Of a stretch of 64,000 nucleotides of DNA, positions 35,544 to 47,005 are shown piece by piece. The stretch's first letter is position 1. Each line of letters starts with the position of its first letter. The DNA is taken from positions 17,751 through 81,750 of the forward strand of contig JAESUZ010001523.1 of the NCBI GenBank assembly GCA_017311185.1. The letters run 5' to 3'. The position numbers and the translations under genes were made by a program. This DNA comes from Proteles cristata cristata. Its lineage: Eukaryota; Chordata; Mammalia; Carnivora; Hyaenidae. The notes beneath the pieces were generated by a model, which did not search any database, was not told the origin of the DNA, and saw nothing but the letters and a program-made list of their open reading frames with translations.

Positions 35544-35574
35544 GACAAACACATCTTTTAACCTATGTTCTGTT

Positions 35575-35735
35575 ATGTACTTGCTAGTTTCCTTATATAT
35601 AAAATATGGATTTCCTTTCTTATATTGGGGGTTGAAATGTTTGAGGTTGACAAGATTAAATGAAATAATATATGCAAAGTGCCCAGGACTGTGCCTGGCA
35701 CATAGTAAACACTCAGTGATTATTGTTCATTGCTT
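35575..35735 (+). mobile_element. MIR SINE relic
   Basis: 'tttccttatatataaaatat', 'gattaaatgaaataatatatgc' and 'gtgcctggcacatagtaaac' are classic MIR 3' half text. Confidence 0.8.
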
Positions 35736-36325
35736 CCAATATTCAAGGAAAATCTCCACAACCTCAAGTTCTGTGGAGCTCCAAATGAAGCTGCTGTATA
35801 CTTTTTAGAAATTTTTCTGTAGTGTCAGTTGTCCTTAGTGCCTTTTAGCAGGAGAACATAGTTCCCTTCAGATTCAGTGTAAGGAGGAGACTGTTAGAGA
35901 CTGGGGCAAGAAGAAGCTAGTGCTAATGATTTTATTTTTCTTCATGGACACTTTTCTTTAAGTCTTTTCATCAACCAAATCTGAGTTAAAATTTGTATCT
36001 TACTAAATGTCTTAAAAAGGGTTAATGCCACTTCTTAATTGAGTATATTAGGCTCTAAAAAAATCTGAGCACAAATCCATACACATCTGTGTGAATTAAT
36101 CTCAGCCTGTTTTTCTTTACCCCTGAATGCTCAGGCAATCTAAGTAGAAACCTTCTAGAATTTCTTAAGCAATCTATATTTAAGAAAATCACTAAACCTT
36201 CCTTCATAAGCAGTTCCTTTCATTATGCAGAACAATACTATCCTGTCATAAATCCAGTGTAATAGAAATAAAGTGAGTAATAGTATAATTTAGTAGCAAG
36301 AAAGGAGGCTGAGGTGAATTGTAGG
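35736..36325. other. No recognised feature
   Basis: AT-rich, without repeat or coding signature that I can identify. Confidence 0.5.
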
Positions 36326-36340
36326 TAAGTATGTGAATGC

Positions 36341-36495
36341 CTTTTTAAATATTTATTTATTTTTGAGAGAGAGAGAAACCGGGGGAGGGGTAGAGAGAGG
36401 ATGACGGAGGATTCAGAGTGGGTTCTGTGCCCATGCAGGGCTCGAACTCACAAACTAAGTCAGAGGTTCAACCTACTGACTCACCCAGGTGCCCC
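36341..36495 (-). mobile_element. CAN SINE, shortened
   Basis: 'tatttatttttgagagagag' to 'gactcacccaggtgcccc', lacking part of the middle. Flanks 'taagtatgtgaatgc' (36326-36340) and 'taagcatgtgaatgc' (36496-36510) differ by one base. Confidence 0.93.
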
Positions 36496-36510
36496 TAAGC
36501 ATGTGAATGC

Positions 36511-37622
36511 TTAAAGCAAGACATAGAAGAAGGAAGCAATATCTAAAAATGTGGGTGAATATGTGTGAGAGAGTTTATGTTCATAACTTATAAAGTGCAG
36601 CCCCATAGGAAATAAGTATCTTGGTAGAGATGTTGCTCTTTTAGTTCCTAAACAAAAAGTACACTGGGAAACATCTACCTTCAACTGTACTCTTGGTTTC
36701 CATAGCCCTTCCTCCTTGCCACCCCGAAACAAATCTTTCATAGAGTATCATTAATTCCTCCTGCCTGGAGATAGTCTTCAAATTATCTCATTACTGGGAA
36801 GCTTAGTGCTATCAAACGTTGGATTATTAAGGAGCTGTGTGAGGCCTTGTTTCCTGATAATAAAAGCACAATGGCCGTCTGCATGAAGATTAATATCTCA
36901 GTTGGGGTTATGTAATAGTTTCTTTATTCCATTCCAGTTGCAGTCAGTCCCTCTTCCTAATTTTTCAAAATGTCACTGAAGCCCATTTCATGAAATTGCA
37001 AAGTAATCTGATGATGATTAATCACTTTTAGAAAGAGAAAATTTGCTAAAGCTATGAATTTGCATTCCCTGTGTCATTTTAGTTAAAATGAGGAATGCTT
37101 GGAATTTATTCATAAACAACACTGTATTTTGGCCTTATTTATTCAAGAAGTCTCTTGAAATAGTGGCTGGTTATAATTATGCTTTCCCATTGTGTGAAGA
37201 GAGAAAAAAAATTGTCTTCTTGCATTTAGTTATTTGTTATCAGTTTATGACTTTTAAGGAGTAGTTTGTTAAATAGTATTGAAAAAGTTAAGATTAGAAT
37301 GATTGTTTGCAGAGATAAATCTATGAATTCTTTTTCTACCTGGCAATTCATCAAACCAGGTCCTCTGAGAGAGGCAGCCCAGTTGTTTTAGAATCAGTGA
37401 ATTCCCTCATTCCCCCCCCCCACACTCTTTTCCAATATAATTCTTCAGTTTGGCATCAAAATTAAGAGGTCAAATTCTTTCGCCCAAGCATACATGGCGT
37501 TTTTCCCAGTGTAGTCAGTCCACAGTACTCACCTTTGCTTCAAATCCTTAGAGCACTCTCCTGATCTGCCATCTGTGGCCTGACTCCCATTTTCTCTTCC
37601 CTGTATCAAGTGTTAGAAAGAT
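36511..37622. other. No recognised feature; poly(C) run
   Basis: No clear gene or repeat. C-run at about 37412-37422. The frame at 36511-36741 lacks motifs. Confidence 0.5.
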
Positions 37623-37630
37623 AGATTCAG

Positions 37631-37879
37631 GGAGTGCATGGGTTATTCAGTCGGTTAAGCATCTGACTCTTGATTTCGGCTCAGGTCATGATCTCATGCT
37701 TTGTGAGTTTGAGCCTTGCATCAAGCTTTGTGCTGACAGTGCAAAGCCTTCTTGGGATTTTCTCCCTCTCTCTCTCTCTCTCTCTCTCTGCCCCTCTCCA
37801 GCTTATGCTTGCTCTCTTTCTCTCTCTCTCTCTCTTTCTCACTCTCTCTCAAAATAAATAAATAAACATTAAAAAATAC
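37631..37879 (+). mobile_element. CAN SINE with two long (CT)n tracts
   Basis: 'tgggttattcagtcggttaa' head, 'gtgctgacagtgcaaagcct' body, (CT)n at 37765-37790 and 37814-37854, then an AAATAAATAAA tail. Duplication 'agattcag' at 37623-37630 and 37880-37887. Confidence 0.92.
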
Positions 37880-38334
37880 AGATTCAGTATTCTGTCTCAT
37901 GAAATCCCTACCTTGAAATCATTGGTTAATTCACTTAGTTGAATAGTTTCCTCTATGAAATGTGATTATTTGATATAACAACAGATAAGAATCTCATTAA
38001 TTTGATGTTTGGGATAGGAGAAAGGATCACTAGCTTTTTCTTGAGCAACAGTACATTTACCCTCTATAGGGTAGGCAAGTGCATGGATTTTTTTCATCAG
38101 TTAAATTATACTGCTTTCCCTTTACTTTGATAAGCATCTAATGAACACTCAATGTGCCAGCCATCCAATGGACAGTAAGAGGTGAGAGAGTGGGTGGAAG
38201 CAAAGGATGTTGGAGATGTATGACCTACTCATAAAGCTGAATAAGTTTTTTAACTTCCTTTGCAGGAACTGAGTTATTGATTTGATAATCCTTCTAGAGC
38301 CAAGAGAGGTACTTACTAGCTCCAGCTCAGTGTT

Positions 38335-38450
38335 CTCATTCTGGTTTTGTTAATAAACAGGCATTTGACTATAGGCAAAGTTATTTTTATCTCTTTGGGT
38401 TCACATTTATGTAAAAATAGGGGATTGACTAGATGCTTAATATCTCTCTT
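38335..38450 (+). mobile_element. MIR-type SINE relic
   Basis: 'actataggcaaagttatttt', 'atctctttgggttcacattt' and 'aaaataggggattgactaga' follow MIR3-like text ('tgggcctcagtttcctcatc...'). Confidence 0.6.
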
Positions 38451-38453
38451 TCA

Positions 38454-38480
38454 TACACACACACACACACACACACACAC
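38454..38480 (+). repeat. (AC)n microsatellite
   Basis: About 13 perfect CA units at the end of the MIR-like relic. Confidence 0.95.
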
Positions 38481-38829
38481 CTAGAATACATGAAAAATAT
38501 GCAGTCAGTAGAGACAATAATGAGTTAAAAAAATTCCTTCTAGGTTATAAGTCTTAAATTTGATTTTGTGCCTTAAGTATACAGAGAAATGGCTGTGCTG
38601 AGAAATTTAGCCTCAACTAAAATTTACAGTTTTATCTAAAATCTGTGAATAAATCCCTTTAAACATGATTTTAGTATTTGTCCTCCCACTTTAGTTCTGC
38701 ATGCAGAAAGCAATCTAGGATAGTTTTATATTCTAGTCCTGGGAATATCCCACTCATTATAGATTAAGCATTTCTAGCTTCTGCCAGAGACCATTAAAAG
38801 CATTCTGCCAAATCTAGTTTGCATCTCCA

Positions 38830-38935
38830 AATTGACAGTATATTCCTTGAAGGCAGGAGCTATAAAATCTTCTGTTTCTTTATAGTATCTAGCATAATGT
38901 AAAACACATAACAAATATCAGTAATAACTTTTGGT
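38830..38935 (+). mobile_element. L2 3'-end relic
   Basis: 'tattccttgaaggcaggagc' followed by 'tagtatctagcataatgtaa' matches the L2 3' end ('ctccttgagggcagggac ... cctagcacagtgcc'). Confidence 0.65.
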
Positions 38936-39054
38936 CAAATATCTTTGGGAAATGACACTGAGGTGTAGCACGAATGTTTGGGCATTCCTATTTGAATTTT
39001 GTAAAAATTATAAATTGATTTGACAGACTAAGACTGGGGTAATAATCAAAATCA

Positions 39055-39218
39055 CATCAGCTGCAATTTATCAAGTGCTGCCTATGTGCCCGGCATTTCA
39101 CATATATTATCTCATTTAATATTTACAGCAATCCTATAAGAAAAATTCTAATATTTTTACTTGTGGATAAACTAAGGCACAGAGTGGTTGCATCGTTTTC
39201 TTTTCTTTTCTTTTCTTT

Positions 39219-39253
<35 letters not shown>

Positions 39254-39370
39254 CTCTTTCTTTCTTTTTGGTTGCATCATTTTCATGAGTTTATATAGCT
39301 AATAAGCATTGATGCTGAGATTTTTATCCATGTCTGGTTAGTAAACCTTTAACTACTGTTGTATTGATTT
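39055..39370 (-). mobile_element. MIR SINE relic, split by a tail-only insertion
   Basis: Reverse MIR: 'tatcaagtgctgcctatgtgc', 'tattatctcatttaatattt', 'ataaactaaggcacagagtgg' before 39195 and 'tatatagctaataagc' after 39278. Confidence 0.8.
39195..39268 (-). mobile_element. Insertion made only of a degenerate poly(A) tail
   Basis: (TTTTC)n followed by (TTTC)n, flanked by the perfect 10-bp repeat 'tggttgcatc' at 39185-39194 and 39269-39278. No L1 or SINE body is visible between the duplicates, so only the tail of a transcript appears to have been copied in. Confidence 0.75.
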
Positions 39371-39591
39371 CTTTACATTAAAGAAAAACCTTTTAACAGG
39401 TACTGTGAGCTGTCACTTATCTAATTCTATAGTTTTCAGTTCTCCTCTCATCTAGAAAGAAGACAACATAGCATTCACTTCTTTTTCAGACTTCAATTCT
39501 GAGAGGCATGCATTTTTCCCCTTTTTGAAATTGATTGTGTAAAAGGCTTTATTTTCAGCAAGTAAACTTAGCATCAAAAATCTCTTCAAAT

Positions 39592-39686
39592 AGGTGTGTT
39601 GGACAGCTCAGTCTGTTAGGCGTTGAACTCTTGATTTCATCTCAGGTCATGATCTTGTGATTTGTGAGTTTGAGCCCTGCATCAGG

Positions 39687-39730
<44 letters not shown>

Positions 39731-39809
39731 GCCCTCCCTCTCTCTCTGCCCCTCCCCTTCTTTCTCTCTCTCTCTCTCTCAAAATAAGTAAACTTCAAAA
39801 AAATTTAAG
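39592..39809 (+). mobile_element. CAN SINE, first of a tandem pair
   Basis: 'ggacagctcagtctgttagg' head, 'gagtttgagccctgcatcag', long (CT)n at 39687-39729, tail 'aaaataagtaaacttc'. The flank 'aatctcttcaaa' (from 39578) resembles the sequence between the pair ('agtctctctgag'). Confidence 0.9.
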
Positions 39810-39818
39810 TCTCTCTGA

Positions 39819-40005
39819 GGAGCACCTGGTTGGGCATCCGCATCCGACTTCGGCTTAGGTCATGATCTCATAGTTCCTGAGTTCCAGCCCCTCATTAGGC
39901 TTACTGCTGTCAGTGCAGAGCCCACTTCAGATCCTCTGTCTCCCTTTCTCTCTCTGCCCCTCCCCAACTTGAGCTCTCTTTCTCAAAAATAAATAAAACA
40001 TTAAA
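39819..40005 (+). mobile_element. CAN SINE, second of a tandem pair
   Basis: 'ggagcacctggttgggcatc' head, 'cagcccctcattaggcttac' body, tail AAATAAAACATT. It is followed by 'aaaatctctttgaat', a third version of the same target sequence. Confidence 0.9.
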
Positions 40006-40016
40006 AAAAATCTCTT

Positions 40017-41340
40017 TGAATGGGATGACACATTCTCATTTTGTACTATCAAGCCATGGAAGTGAATAATTATGGACTTGAGAGCTGTTTCTTATTTCTA
40101 AAATAGATTATTATTTGTAAACTATTGTTGATTTATTTATACCTGTTATTACTTAAAGATAGATTTACTTTTACATTAAAGATGTTAAGTGTACATGCAT
40201 ATTAATATTCTTCTCAAAATTCAACTTTTTATAGAGATGGACACTACATTTGTAGGTAACTAATCAATCCATCCTAATGAGAACTACTTTACCTACCGCT
40301 GAATTTTAACGTGACTCTGGATAGCCAGGAGTCAACACCCATGGATATATTTACAAATTTAAGGAGTAAGGAAATCAACCATTCTCCTACTTAGTACTGC
40401 AAACCCAACAAAGAAAGTGCTGTCAACATGTCAGAATGGGAAGGTTAACCTGCCTTTTCTGTGCAAGGGACTTTCTCACTTTGTTCAAGGACAATGAGCT
40501 TTTAAGAAAATGCTCCTCTGACTCAGTTTAGTTTTCAAGCTGCTTGTGACTGCCTGTTATGTTTGTTCTCTACCTTTTTTAATCTTTTAAGAGCATATGA
40601 TCCGATGAGCAATCTGAATAGGCATACTTTATCCCTGACATTATTGATGCTGCATATATATCTTCCTACACCGTCCAAATTGACATATTCCAAGGATTTC
40701 CAAAGTAGTGTCACTAAAAGCCAGAATTGATGGTCTGAGTCACCCAGCCAAGTGATGACCTTGTCTCTGGAGTCAGAAATCAGAATTCTACAAGTCCTCA
40801 GCCATGAGTATGGTCCTTAAAAAGTTGGCTTTTGGGGGGCTAGACTTCTTGGTGACTTTACAGGGTACCTAATGTCAAATAAATTAAGACTTTTATTTAG
40901 CTGCTTTTCATTGTCATGACATAGTCAATCAAAATATTGTTGGAAAATACATGCTTTTAGCATAAATGAATAATATATTCACTCATGTTGTTTGAAAATC
41001 ACAAGTTAAAACTGCTTTATCTTCTCTAGATAATAATTTTTGGCACTGGAATTATGTTTCAGAATGGAAAAACAATCGACATGAATGCTCTGATTGGTCA
41101 TGGAATATTAATTGGCTGCAGACATAGTTTTAGAGCTCCAACTTAAGGTTGACAAGAATGATAGCTTTCATTTGTATGTAAAAACTCCAACTGTCCCTTC
41201 AAGATTGATGATTGGATTCTGCTTCATCTGTCACTCTTTCTTTACTTTTTAATAGGTGAAAAAGAAAGGAGAATGAAAGATAGAACCTTGCAAAATCACC
41301 TTGAATCAAATAGCGTGCCTCAATCATATTCTTCTCAAAA
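40017..41340. other. No recognised feature
   Basis: No clear gene, SINE or L1. Some parts (40400-40520, 40680-40830) are less AT-rich, without an exon I can support. Confidence 0.5.
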
Positions 41341-41341
41341 G

Positions 41342-41824
41342 CGCATTTTATTTTTAATTGTTTTATTTGAATATAGTAGACACACAATGTTACATTAGTT
41401 TCAGGTATACAAAATAGTGATTCAACACCTCTACATATTATGCTATGCTCACAAGTGTAGCTACCATCTGTCACCATACTATTCTATTACAATACCACTG
41501 ACTATATTCCATATGCTATACATTTATTTCCCATGATTTATTCATTCCACAACTGGAAGCCTGTATTTTCCCACTCCTCCTCTCCTATTTTGCCCATCTC
41601 TCCACACCCCTTCTCTCTGGCAACCATCAATTTGTTCACTGTATTTATAAGTCTGTTTCTGCTTTTAATTTTTTTTTTATTCATTTTTTTTTGTTTTTTA
41701 GACTTCAAAATTATGTGATATTTGTCTTTCTCAACTTCACTTAGCATTAACTTAGCAGAATACCCTCTAGGTCCATTCATGTTGTTTCAAATGGCAAGAT
41801 CTCATCCTTTTTTATGACTGCGTG

Positions 41825-41868
<44 letters not shown>

Positions 41869-42155
41869 CATCTTTTTTATCCATCCATCTATTAATAGCT
41901 ACTGGGGCTGCTTCCATATCTTGGCTATTATAAATAATGCTGCAATAAACATAGGAGGTGTATGTATATTTTGAAATCGTGTTTTAGTTTTCGTTGGGTA
42001 AATACCCAGTAGTGGAATTATTGGATCATGTGATATTTCTATTCTTATTTTTTTGAGGAACTTTCACACTATTTTCCATAGTGGCTTCACCAATTTACAT
42101 TGTCACCAATAGTGTATGAGAAAATTATGCAAATTTTCTTTACATCAGATTAGGA
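41342..42155 (-). mobile_element. Old L1 3' end
   Basis: 3' UTR text 'caggtatacaaaatagtgattc', 'ctggcaaccatcaatttgtt', then ORF2 C-terminal text 'taaataatgctgcaataaac' and 'ttgggtaaatacccagtagt'. Frame destroyed. A (TG)n has grown at 41826-41867. Confidence 0.9.
41826..41867 (+). repeat. (TG)n microsatellite inside old L1
   Basis: About 21 perfect TG units. Confidence 0.96.
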
Positions 42156-42164
42156 AGGGTATGG

Positions 42165-42517
42165 TCTGTGTCTTAGCCTGTTTGGACTGCTATAACCAAA
42201 ATACCATAGACTTAGAAGCTCATAAACAGAAGAAATTTTCTATAATCCTTGAAGCTGGGAAGTCCAAATTTAAGGCACTGGCAGGTTCAGTGTCTGGTGA
42301 GGGCCTACTTCCTCATTGGCAGATGCCTTCTCACTGTAACCTCACATGGCAGAAGGGGCAAGGGAAATCTCTGGAGTCTTACTCATCACATTCTTGAGGG
42401 CTCCACCATCATGACCTAAACACCTCTTAAATGTCCCACCTCCTAATATTATCACTTGAGCATTAGGTTTCAACATATGAATTTTGAAGGGACACAAACA
42501 TTCAGACCGTGGCAAGC
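42165..42517 (-). mobile_element. MaLR LTR (MLT1-like)
   Basis: Reverse of the MLT1 family LTR: 'gtcttagcctgtttggactg', 'tggtgagggcctacttcctc', 'tgagggctccaccatcatga' and 'caacatatgaattttgaagg' in the expected order over about 350 bp. A solitary non-coding LTR of the old ERVL-MaLR class; no internal region seen. Confidence 0.8.
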
Positions 42518-42839
42518 TTGTATAAGGTGAATATTTATTCACTGAAAAATGTCAAAACACAAGATGTTGTCTCAGAGATTTTAAACACGTTAACCTTTAG
42601 CCTTGTATGAGATATTTCTTGATAACAAAAGAGAACTACAATCTGATTTAATGTCCTAGTGAAATGAAGTATCGGTGTTCATTGATTTCACCATGCCACT
42701 CAATTGCTTATATAGTTTCCTCAGGGAAGGCCTGGTTTTATATGAAGGCAGAGAAAAACCATCTGCATATGGAATTATATAGTAGGGAGTCTGAAAAAGC
42801 ATCGTATTTTAACATAATTCCTTTTGGGTTAAGATTAGA
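42518..42839. other. No recognised feature
   Basis: Unassigned sequence between the LTR and the following relic. Open frame 42664-42924 without motifs. Confidence 0.45.
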
Positions 42840-43170
42840 TTCTGCTACTAACAGAAAATCCTACTTAATAGTTTTTCAAATACGTAATAATTTATTCTCT
42901 CAAGCAAAAAGAATCAGGAGTTAGTCCAGGGTTGGTATGGAAGCTGCAAGAAGTCATCAAGTGTCTAGGCTAACACTCTCTTTCTGCTCTTCCATATTTT
43001 GCATATAACTTCCACCCTCAGATTACAAGATGGTGGCTGGAGCTCCAGACATCAAAACTATTCCAAAAAGCAGACTAATTAGAGACATTAGATAGATACC
43101 ACTTGGGAAACAAGAATCAGGAAAAAAATGAGCACAGGGTGAAGGACATTGTGATAGGAAATAATGAAAG
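42840..43170 (+). mobile_element. Unnamed ancient interspersed repeat, left part
   Basis: 'taatttattctctcaagcaa', 'gttagtccagggttggtatgg', 'tacaagatggtggctggagc' and 'tccagacatc' match a mammalian repeat I remember but cannot name. A matching right part may lie at 43600-43790. Confidence 0.45.
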
Positions 43171-43187
43171 GGAAAGCCTACAAGAGT

Positions 43188-43365
43188 AGGTCTCCAAACT
43201 TGCCTTATCATCAGAATCATCTGTAGGGCTGTAGAGGGTTTCTTAAAAATATAGATTCACACTCCCTATCTCAGACTTACTGGATTGTATTCTCTAGTAG
43301 CAGGCCCTGGGAATAGGACTTTCAACTAGCCCTTTATGTACTTCTAATAATCAGGTAATGTATTA
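43188..43365. mobile_element. MER5-like hAT DNA transposon relic
   Basis: 'gtctccaaacttgccttatc', 'atcagaatcatctgtagggc' and 'gcaggccctgggaataggac' follow the non-autonomous MER5 element of the Charlie group. Orientation not assigned; diverged. Confidence 0.6.
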
Positions 43366-43599
43366 TCTAGAGTGACATGAATAGAAATAAAAAGCAAACA
43401 AAAAGATGTATAACGGTTTAACCATAATAGAAATATATTCTTTGCTCAATGTCCTAAAAAAATATTCTTAATTCAAAGTCCTAGGTTCCTTTATTCTTAA
43501 ATTTTTACCATATAGCATTTAATTTCCAAAATATTCATTATCATTTGTTTCAAACTGATGGAAGAGAAAATGGTGTAAAAAAAAAAAACTATGTGGGAT

Positions 43600-43790
43600 A
43601 TTTTTATGGGCCAGGTCTGGAGTACACATCAACTCCATTCACATTGCACTGGCTAGAACTCAGACTCCTGGTCACACTTAACTGCAATGGAGGTTGGCAC
43701 ATGTAGTCCAGTTACATGTTCAGAAAGAAAGGAAAGACAATTTTGCAGAGCAAGTAGCAGTCTCTTTCACAGGAGAGTTTGGGCACAAAG
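43600..43790 (+). mobile_element. Unnamed ancient interspersed repeat, right part
   Basis: 'ctggctagaactcagactcc', 'acttaactgcaatggaggtt' and 'gcaagtagcagtctctttca' look like the continuation of the relic at 42840-43170. The MER5-like element and other sequence lie between. Confidence 0.4.
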
Positions 43791-43964
43791 ATGGCTTTAT
43801 GGACATGTGAACTGTATAGTCACACAGGGCTCCATGCCCAGAAGAGTTCCACACTTGGTTTAATGATCTACTGTTACTATCTTGAAATTCTTAATATCTT
43901 TTGAATGAGGGCCCCATGTTTTCATTTTGCACTAGACTCCACAAATTAGTTAGTCCAGTTTGAG

Positions 43965-44975
43965 AAAGAATGTCCCAGAGAATCAGGCAAGGCCAGAAAA
44001 ATATGAATTGGTGGGAAGCTTTAAGCATTACTGTACTTCAGAAGTATTGATTAATGAACCAATGTTGTTGACCACAGGAGAACCCTCTCTCAGGGTGCTG
44101 TCCAGTTCTGCATTCTTTATCAGTGTCTTAGATGATATATAAATTATACTTATCACATTTGCAGATGAGAGGAAGTTGGGAGGGACAGTTAATTCTTTCT
44201 AAGATATGATTCTTATTAAAAAAGTTCTCAGTAGTTTGGAATGATGGGTTGAAACTAACCAGATGACATTTCATCAGAAAAAAAAGTAAAGTTTTTCATT
44301 CAGGTCCAAAAATCCAACCGCAAAAGTACAGTCTTGGGATTTTATTTGGCTGTGAGCACAAGAAGGGTGACTAGTTTGCCAAAAATGCTAATTCAGTCTC
44401 AGTCTGTATCAGAGGGGGGTAGTGTCCAGAACAATAAAAGTATTATTTCCACTGCACTTTAGATGACATCTGAAATTGTGTGTTCAGTTTATTGTGCCAT
44501 ATTTAAGGGGCTCATTGACAGACTAGACTGTGCCCAAAGAAAAAGGATGTCTAGGTTGGTAAAAGGTTTTGGAATATGTGTCACCTGAAAGACAATGGAC
44601 AATTGAAGAAACTGGGAGTATTTAGCCTGGAAAGGGGATGATTTTCGGAAGGGCAGGGGGTGAAAAAGATCAAGAAACCTGTCTTTAAACATTTTAGGCA
44701 TTGCAATATAGAAGATGTTTTAGTTTCTTACGTGTTATTCCAAAGAGAAGATATAAGAGCAACAGATAAAATATGCAAAAGAAACAAATATTTGCTTAAT
44801 GTAAGGAAACCATTCTTAACATTTATTAAAAATTGAAACAGTCAATTTTGTGAGGTAGTGAGCCTATTGCAAAAAAATCTATCAAGCCAAGGCTGAATGC
44901 TGGGCACTCTTTAGAGGGAATTCATGTATTAGGAGAACTAGAGTCTTTCCAGTTATGATTTTGTGGGGCTAAATG
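43965..44975 (+). mobile_element. CR1/L3 LINE relic, about 1 kb
   Basis: The order of phrases matches the L3/CR1 3' part: 'tcttagatgatatataaatt', 'atttgcagatgagaggaagttggg', 'ggttgaaactaaccagatga', 'attgtgtgttcagtttattg', 'gaagaaactgggagtattta' and 'tcatgtattaggagaactag'. It covers the end of the reverse-transcriptase frame and the 3' region, with no intact coding sequence. CR1/L3 ceased activity before placental mammals radiated. Confidence 0.75.
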
Positions 44976-45029
44976 CTTGTTGAAATGATACAAATTGATC
45001 AGGATTTGTTAAGCTTATACTTAACAAGG

Positions 45030-45255
45030 ACTCTGGAGCTAGACTGCACAAATTTAAATCTCAGTTCTGTTTTTTCTAGCTATGTAGCCTCAGACAGGTC
45101 ACATAATTTCTTGATGCCTAAGTTATTTACCTGTAAAATGAATATAATAATAATATGTACTCCATACATAGAATTGTTGTGTTAAATGAATTAATATCCA
45201 TTAAGTCCATGGAATAGTACCTGACTTATAGTAATACCGTATTAGTGTTACATAT
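45030..45255 (+). mobile_element. MIR SINE relic
   Basis: 'tctggagctagactgcacaa', 'tagctatgtagcctcagaca', 'ttacctgtaaaatgaatata' give the full MIR order. Confidence 0.85.
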
Positions 45256-45531
45256 TATATTTTCAAGAAATAGTTGATACTTCTTCCTTTTCTTCAGTAA
45301 ATATAGCCTTTCATTGCAGTTAGATAAATTTACACTAGACATTAAATACAATGCCATGTTGGCAAAACTTTTTAAAACATGGAAAAAACAAAGAAAATGG
45401 TCCTATATAATTCCTTCTAAGGGGCCTCTACGAATGTCAGAAGACTACTATAACTCCTGGATGCATTGGTTGAAGTTGTAACTTAAGGAAGACATCTTCC
45501 ACTTTATTGATTATCATCTTATTTTTATTTT

Positions 45532-45701
45532 TTAAGTTTATTTATTTTGAAGTGGAGAGGGGCAGAGAGAGAGAGAGAGCGAGAGAGAGAGAATCCCATC
45601 ACAGAGCCTGATGCAGAGCTTAATCTCATAACCATGATATCATGACCTGAGCTGAAATCAAGAGTCGGATGCTTAACTTACTGCACCACCCAGATACCCC
45701 T
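45532..45701 (-). mobile_element. CAN SINE
   Basis: 'tttatttattttgaagtgga', (GA)n, 'cttaatctcataaccatgat', head 'accacccagatacccc'. Duplication not clean in the T-rich flank. Confidence 0.9.
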
Positions 45702-45744
45702 TTAACTTATATTTTTAGAGTATTTTTAATCTCATAGGACTTAT

Positions 45745-45950
45745 AAATTTCTTATTTTATTTAATTCTCATATTAACCATATGAACTACACAGGCCAATT
45801 ACCCCATTTTGAAGATGTGGAAACTAAACAACATCAAAGTTAACTGAATTGTATAAGATCACACCCTAAATTATTAGTGGAAGTAGGATTAAAACTCAGG
45901 TCTCTTAAATTTTGGCTCAGGGCTCGAACAATATACCACATGAAGACTGA
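45745..45950 (-). mobile_element. MIR SINE relic
   Basis: Reverse MIR order: 'tatttaattctcatattaac', 'accccattttgaagatgtgg', 'gtataagatcacaccc', 'attaaaactcaggtctctt'. Confidence 0.75.
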
Positions 45951-46524
45951 GCTGATTTTAGTCTGTCAATTTTGTGAAAGACATTTCATTAAGCTGATGA
46001 AGTGTCTTCTATTATTCAGCTAATAACTTGTCTACCTGCTTCACAGGAAAATTGACATCAGCCTGAAACTTCATCCAACAAGCCTAATTTCCATTTGGTT
46101 TTGCAGGGCCTAGGCAGGTCAATAAAATCACTGACTTAAGCTTAGTGTATTATCCACACAGATACTATTGAAACACACCTGCCAGCTTATTCATTTCCTT
46201 ACACATTATTATAGGTATTTTTTAAGCTTATAAAAAAAGTACAATACTCTTACCAAGGCAGAAGCTGGCCATGTGAGTTTTAGATATGGATCTCTATACA
46301 CAAGTAGTGTGATGTCACAAGGTATTGAAAAATTGAATTTTTGAAGTGAGACTTGCTTTGGTGATCCTGGTGCCCTGTCTCTACACTACCCCCATTTCTT
46401 CCCTTCATTACCCCACCCTTGTCCTTTAAACCCTCTTCTCTTTGTCATACCTATTCTCAGTCACACATTACATTGGATTCCCTCCCTAGGAGTAGATATA
46501 ACTCAATATTCTCTTTAATTGGAA
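45951..46524. other. No recognised feature
   Basis: No gene or clear repeat; pyrimidine-rich segment at 46375-46460. Confidence 0.45.
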
Positions 46525-47005
46525 TAATAATAATTGCTATCATTTGTTGATAACTATGAGCCAGTTCTCTACTTCACACTTTAGAATATGATCTCATTTA
46601 GTCCTTATAACAATCCTAAAGAGTGGGTACTATTACTATCCACAGTTATGTGTTAAGGAAGTGGAATCTTAGAAGGGTTAAGAAACATGATGAAAGGGGT
46701 GCCTGGGTGGCTCAGTCTGTTGGGCATCCGACTTTGGCTCAGCTCATGATCTCATGGCTCGTGGGTTTGAGCTCCGCGTCGGGCTCTGTGCTAACAGCTA
46801 GCTCAGAGCCTGGAGCCGGTTTCAGATTCTGTGTCCCCCTCTCTCTCTGACCCTCCCCTGCTCATGCTGTCTTTATCTCTCTCAAAAATAAGTAAGACAT
46901 CAAAAAATTAAAAAAAAAAAAAGAAACATGATGAAAGTCAAACAGTAAGTGGCTGAGCCAGATTCAAACACAAGTATTCTTAACCCAGAGCCTGTGCTTT
47001 CAATA
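46525..47005 (-). mobile_element. MIR SINE relic split by a CAN SINE
   Basis: Left part 46525-46679 ('atatgatctcatttagtcct', 'gtactattactatccacagt') and right part 46938-47005 ('gtggctgagccagattcaaac', 'acccagagcctgtgcttt') join into one reverse MIR once the SINE is removed. Confidence 0.82.
46697..46920 (+). mobile_element. CAN SINE with perfect 17-bp target duplication
   Basis: 'ggggtgcctgggtggctcag' head, body with 'gctcagagcctggagccggt', A-rich tail. 'aagaaacatgatgaaag' at 46680-46696 and 46921-46937 is identical, so the insertion is young. Confidence 0.96.
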
